A DNA stretch of 7,361 nucleotides from Pontibacterium sp049599735 (GTDB lineage: Bacteria; Pseudomonadota; Gammaproteobacteria; Pseudomonadales; Balneatricaceae), in contig JBMYOX010000086.1 in the NCBI GenBank assembly GCA_049599735.1, positions 1 through 7,361 on the forward strand. The letters are read 5' to 3'. This document shows, in pieces, positions 5,035-7,361 of the stretch; position 1 is the stretch's first letter, and the number at the start of each line of letters is the position of its first letter. The notes beneath the pieces were generated by a model. The model did no database searches. It saw only the letters and a program-made list of their open reading frames with translations, and was not told where the DNA came from. The translations under genes and the position numbers were made by a program.

Positions 5035-7239
5035 ATGAGACCTATCAAACCCGAAGGGTGCCCGCTACACCCTAAAAAAACATCCGTGATCGGGACGGCT
5101 TTTGCTATCGCATTGTTAAGTGCGGCAGTTTCAGTTCAGGCGGGAAAAATTACATCCATACCGGCCGCGGCAGGGGCTTCAGGTTTTGGAGGCTGGAACC
5201 TGGATAACGTTGATGTCGTTTTAAACGGTGCAACGAGCACATTCGATGAGGCGACGGGGGCCTACTTTTTTTCTGCTGATTCTGACCTGACTTACCAGAG
5301 TAATATTGATGATGCGCTGACCGGCGGTACGCAGTTGGGCATTGTGCTGGCCAAAGACTGGCCGGTGGGTGAGCCTGCGGGTATTAAAATTGTTAATGAC
5401 GATCTGGCCGTTAAAGAGCCCAAGCCGAGCAACTGTGTAATGGCGACGTCTTATCTGGAAGGTCACTTTCTGGATTCGGCCGATCCTCAGCAGGTTACCT
5501 GTAGCAGCCCGTTCCAGACCCATAAACGCTATAAACTGGCCATGTTACCTTCTTCCGTTGATGGCTTTGGTGTTGAAGGTATTGATCTGGTATTCAACGT
5601 TGAAGATGATGGCGGATCACGGGAATATCAGATTTTCCAAAAAATTAATAACTGGACAGATGGACGCCTGGAAGGCTTTACGGTGCAGGTCGGTTTTGGC
5701 CTGGGGGCTGGTTTTCAGTCGGTAGCCGATGCAGGAGTGGCACTGGCTGATCTCCATATATCAGTGCCTTCCGATATATGGAGTTCTACGCAGTTAGCCA
5801 ACTTTTCGGCGGGTTTGTTTGGGCCTGAAGACAAGCATACCGGTGCTATCGGTTTCTTTGACCCGAATAAACGTGCAGGTTTTTTAATCGATGAATATGT
5901 CGATGGTGTTCAGCCTCTGACGGATACGCTGCATGCAACTACCACTTTAGGCAGTGATTATGCGGATGTGCCTGCGGGTGCGTTGGCAGCCTCTAATCAG
6001 TTTGGAGCCTGGCTGCCGGATATCTGGTTACCCTATGGCATTTTCTTTGATGATGATGGTGATCCCGAAACCGATGCGGATTTGAAAGCCTGGTATGGTT
6101 ACAATCCGGCTATTTCTGATTTTGGCTGGATGAGTGGCTCTCAGGATGCTGATGGTGCTTTTTCTACTGTTCCTGATGCCGAAATTGAGACTATGGGGCT
6201 GGATATTGCTTATACCATGGGTGAAATTGATGACTTAGTTAACGTGGGTTTAAATTATGTAGTGACCTTAGGGGATGTAACTACATACCCGTCTGCTACC
6301 TTTACGATTCGTGTTACCCCGACAGCGGATACTTCCGGCATGGGTCAGCCAGGTTATGTAGGGCTTATACCGGATCCTGTATTACGGCTTACCGGGCAGG
6401 ATGCTGCGGTCTTGCTGGAGCCCAACCCTGAGTTTGTGGTGGGCAATCAGCTGGTGGCCAGCGTGGGGGATACTGATCTGAACCTGGACCCTGTCGTGGC
6501 TGAAACCGTAGATGTGATTATTACCAGTGATGATGCTACTAGCCCTGGCCCGCTGACGCTGACGTTAACAGAAGAAGCGGTTAACCGCGGGGTATTCTCT
6601 GCATCCTTGCCGGTAGATTTCAGTAATGTGGCGGTGGGTAGTGTGGTCACTATGACTTATACTGATGCGGATACTGGCACCGCCATTGGTGTTGTAAAAA
6701 CCTCTTCTACAACTGCCATTGTTGCACCGCCTTCCGGTGTCATTCAGCTTGGTAGTGCTACTTATAGTGCTGATGAAAATGATGCCAGTGTTGTGATTAC
6801 GGTCAACAGAACCGGCGGGGATTATGGCCAGGTGGTTGCTGATTTTGACAGCGCCGACGGCACAGCAACGGCGGGTGCTGATTATCAGGCAGTCAGCGAC
6901 TTTATCTTCTTTGATAATGGTGAGACCAGTAAAACCTTTGAGGTTAAATTGTTGGACGACACTGTTTACGAAGGTGATGAAACCTTTACGGTCACTCTGA
7001 GCAGAGTTCAGGGTGGGGATGCGACGCTCGGAGCACTTGCTGCTGCAACGGTGACTATTGCTGAAAACGATGCGGCACCGGTTGTGACCCCTCCTGTTGT
7101 AACCCCACCGGCTGAAGGCTCTTCCGGTGGTGGTGGCAGTACCTCACTGGCACTGTTCCTGCTGCTGATGTTAGCGGGTCTCAGTTGCCTGAGAGGTACA
7201 GCCAGTAGCGTTAGACTCGAAAGCATTAGAAAGGAGTAA
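5035..7239 (+). CDS. Exported Calx-beta surface protein with GlyGly-CTERM-like anchor
   Basis: A 734-residue exported protein. The N-terminus is basic (KK at 14-15) with a hydrophobic core at about 18-33 and a signal peptidase I site after VQA36. Residues 38 to about 440 form a large domain with GFGGWNLDNVDVVLNG, VLAKDWPVGEP and QKINNWTDGRLEGF, which I associate with the choice-of-anchor F type of uncharacterised surface proteins. C134 and C156 may form a disulfide. A beta-sandwich repeat with VGDTDLNLDP follows at about 466-562, then a Calx-beta domain (568-680; TATAGADY, DDTVYEGDETF, ENDAAP), which in known proteins binds calcium. After a Pro-rich spacer comes GSSGGGG, a hydrophobic helix (about 704-719) and an Arg, as in GlyGly-CTERM sorting signals processed by rhombosortase after type II secretion. 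ATG 5035 is preferred over the adjoining GTG 5032; AAGGAAG lies at 5021-5027. Function is unknown; adhesion or matrix binding is a guess. Confidence 0.87.
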   Translation: MRPIKPEGCPLHPKKTSVIGTAFAIALLSAAVSVQAGKITSIPAAAGASGFGGWNLDNVDVVLNGATSTFDEATGAYFFSADSDLTYQSNIDDALTGGTQLGIVLAKDWPVGEPAGIKIVNDDLAVKEPKPSNCVMATSYLEGHFLDSADPQQVTCSSPFQTHKRYKLAMLPSSVDGFGVEGIDLVFNVEDDGGSREYQIFQKINNWTDGRLEGFTVQVGFGLGAGFQSVADAGVALADLHISVPSDIWSSTQLANFSAGLFGPEDKHTGAIGFFDPNKRAGFLIDEYVDGVQPLTDTLHATTTLGSDYADVPAGALAASNQFGAWLPDIWLPYGIFFDDDGDPETDADLKAWYGYNPAISDFGWMSGSQDADGAFSTVPDAEIETMGLDIAYTMGEIDDLVNVGLNYVVTLGDVTTYPSATFTIRVTPTADTSGMGQPGYVGLIPDPVLRLTGQDAAVLLEPNPEFVVGNQLVASVGDTDLNLDPVVAETVDVIITSDDATSPGPLTLTLTEEAVNRGVFSASLPVDFSNVAVGSVVTMTYTDADTGTAIGVVKTSSTTAIVAPPSGVIQLGSATYSADENDASVVITVNRTGGDYGQVVADFDSADGTATAGADYQAVSDFIFFDNGETSKTFEVKLLDDTVYEGDETFTVTLSRVQGGDATLGALAAATVTIAENDAAPVVTPPVVTPPAEGSSGGGGSTSLALFLLLMLAGLSCLRGTASSVRLESIRKE

Positions 7240-7270
7240 ACTGCTAACCTGTTGAGTTCAGTTACCCCAG

Positions 7271-7299
7271 AAAGAGGAAGCACATGCTTCCTCTTTTTT
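7271..7299 (+). terminator. Intrinsic terminator of the surface-protein gene
   Basis: An 11-bp perfect stem, AAAGAGGAAGC (7271-7281) with GCTTCCTCTTT (7286-7296), has an ACAT loop and a T run at 7294-7299. It starts 31 nt after the TAA stop and ends this transcription unit. Confidence 0.92.
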
Positions 7300-7305
7300 A
7301 TGGCG

Positions 7306-7311
7306 TATACT
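7306..7311 (+). promoter_or_regulatory. Candidate -10 box of a downstream gene
   Basis: TATACT at 7306-7311 matches the -10 consensus at five of six positions, just after the terminator. No good -35 is visible at the right spacing. If used, transcription would begin around 7317-7320, at the edge of the G tract. Confidence 0.3.
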
Positions 7312-7320
7312 GCGCCCTCC

Positions 7321-7333
7321 GGGGGGGGGGGGG
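7321..7333. repeat. 13-G homopolymer
   Basis: Thirteen consecutive G follow CCCTCC, 9 bp after a -10-like box. Such tracts slip readily during replication, and in several bacterial groups they switch surface genes on and off. The downstream gene is outside the window. An assembly or sequencing error in length is possible. Confidence 0.9.
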
Positions 7334-7361
7334 CAACACAGCATTAATTTGTCTGGCGGGT

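Overview
The window looks like chromosomal DNA of a moderate-GC marine gammaproteobacterium, perhaps of the Oceanospirillales or Alteromonadales type. This rests on the gene content: a bacterial HDAC-family deacetylase, a receiver-TPR protein, a GlyGly-CTERM-like surface protein with a Calx-beta domain, and a class II tRNA-Leu(CAA) used as an integration site. The assignment is inference; no single sequence here fixes the genus.

Layout. Bases 1-131 hold two back-to-back intrinsic terminators, one for an unseen plus-strand gene to the left and one for the HDAC-family gene at 132-1055 (minus). Bases 1056-1351 are a divergent intergenic region. It contains a strong plus-strand terminator hairpin (1228-1267) with no gene in front of it, preceded by a second hairpin, so a small RNA is possible. 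Bases 1352-2959 (plus) encode a 535-residue receiver-TPR protein whose phospho-acceptor Asp is replaced by Gly.

Bases 3055-4604 are the decayed remnant of a genomic island in the 3' half of tRNA-Leu(CAA). The intact tRNA is at 4549-4634 (minus), and a truncated copy of its 3' 56 nt lies at 3061-3116. A 62-bp perfect direct repeat (3055-3116 and 4543-4604) bounds the island. Inside are an IS3-family fragment and the N-terminal part of a tyrosine-recombinase integrase, still placed in the usual position and orientation just downstream of the tRNA. The IS orfA is frameshifted by a 7-bp tandem duplication and its orfB is cut off. The IS and the integrase are fused head-on at about 3743-3750, so a deletion has removed the integrase catalytic domain, the right end of the IS and any cargo. 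The element cannot move on its own.

Bases 4635-5034 hold a near-consensus sigma-70 promoter for the tRNA and a run of perfect inverted repeats leading up to the last gene. Bases 5035-7239 (plus) encode an exported, C-terminally anchored, Calx-beta-containing surface protein, closed by a strong terminator at 7271-7299. The window ends with an isolated -10-like box and a 13-G homopolymer.

The genes do not form an operon. Each of the three intact protein genes appears to be its own transcription unit. I did not find a new multi-gene system. The most informative parts are the reconstruction of the island's decay, the phospho-dead receiver, the orphan hairpin/terminator and the G tract.
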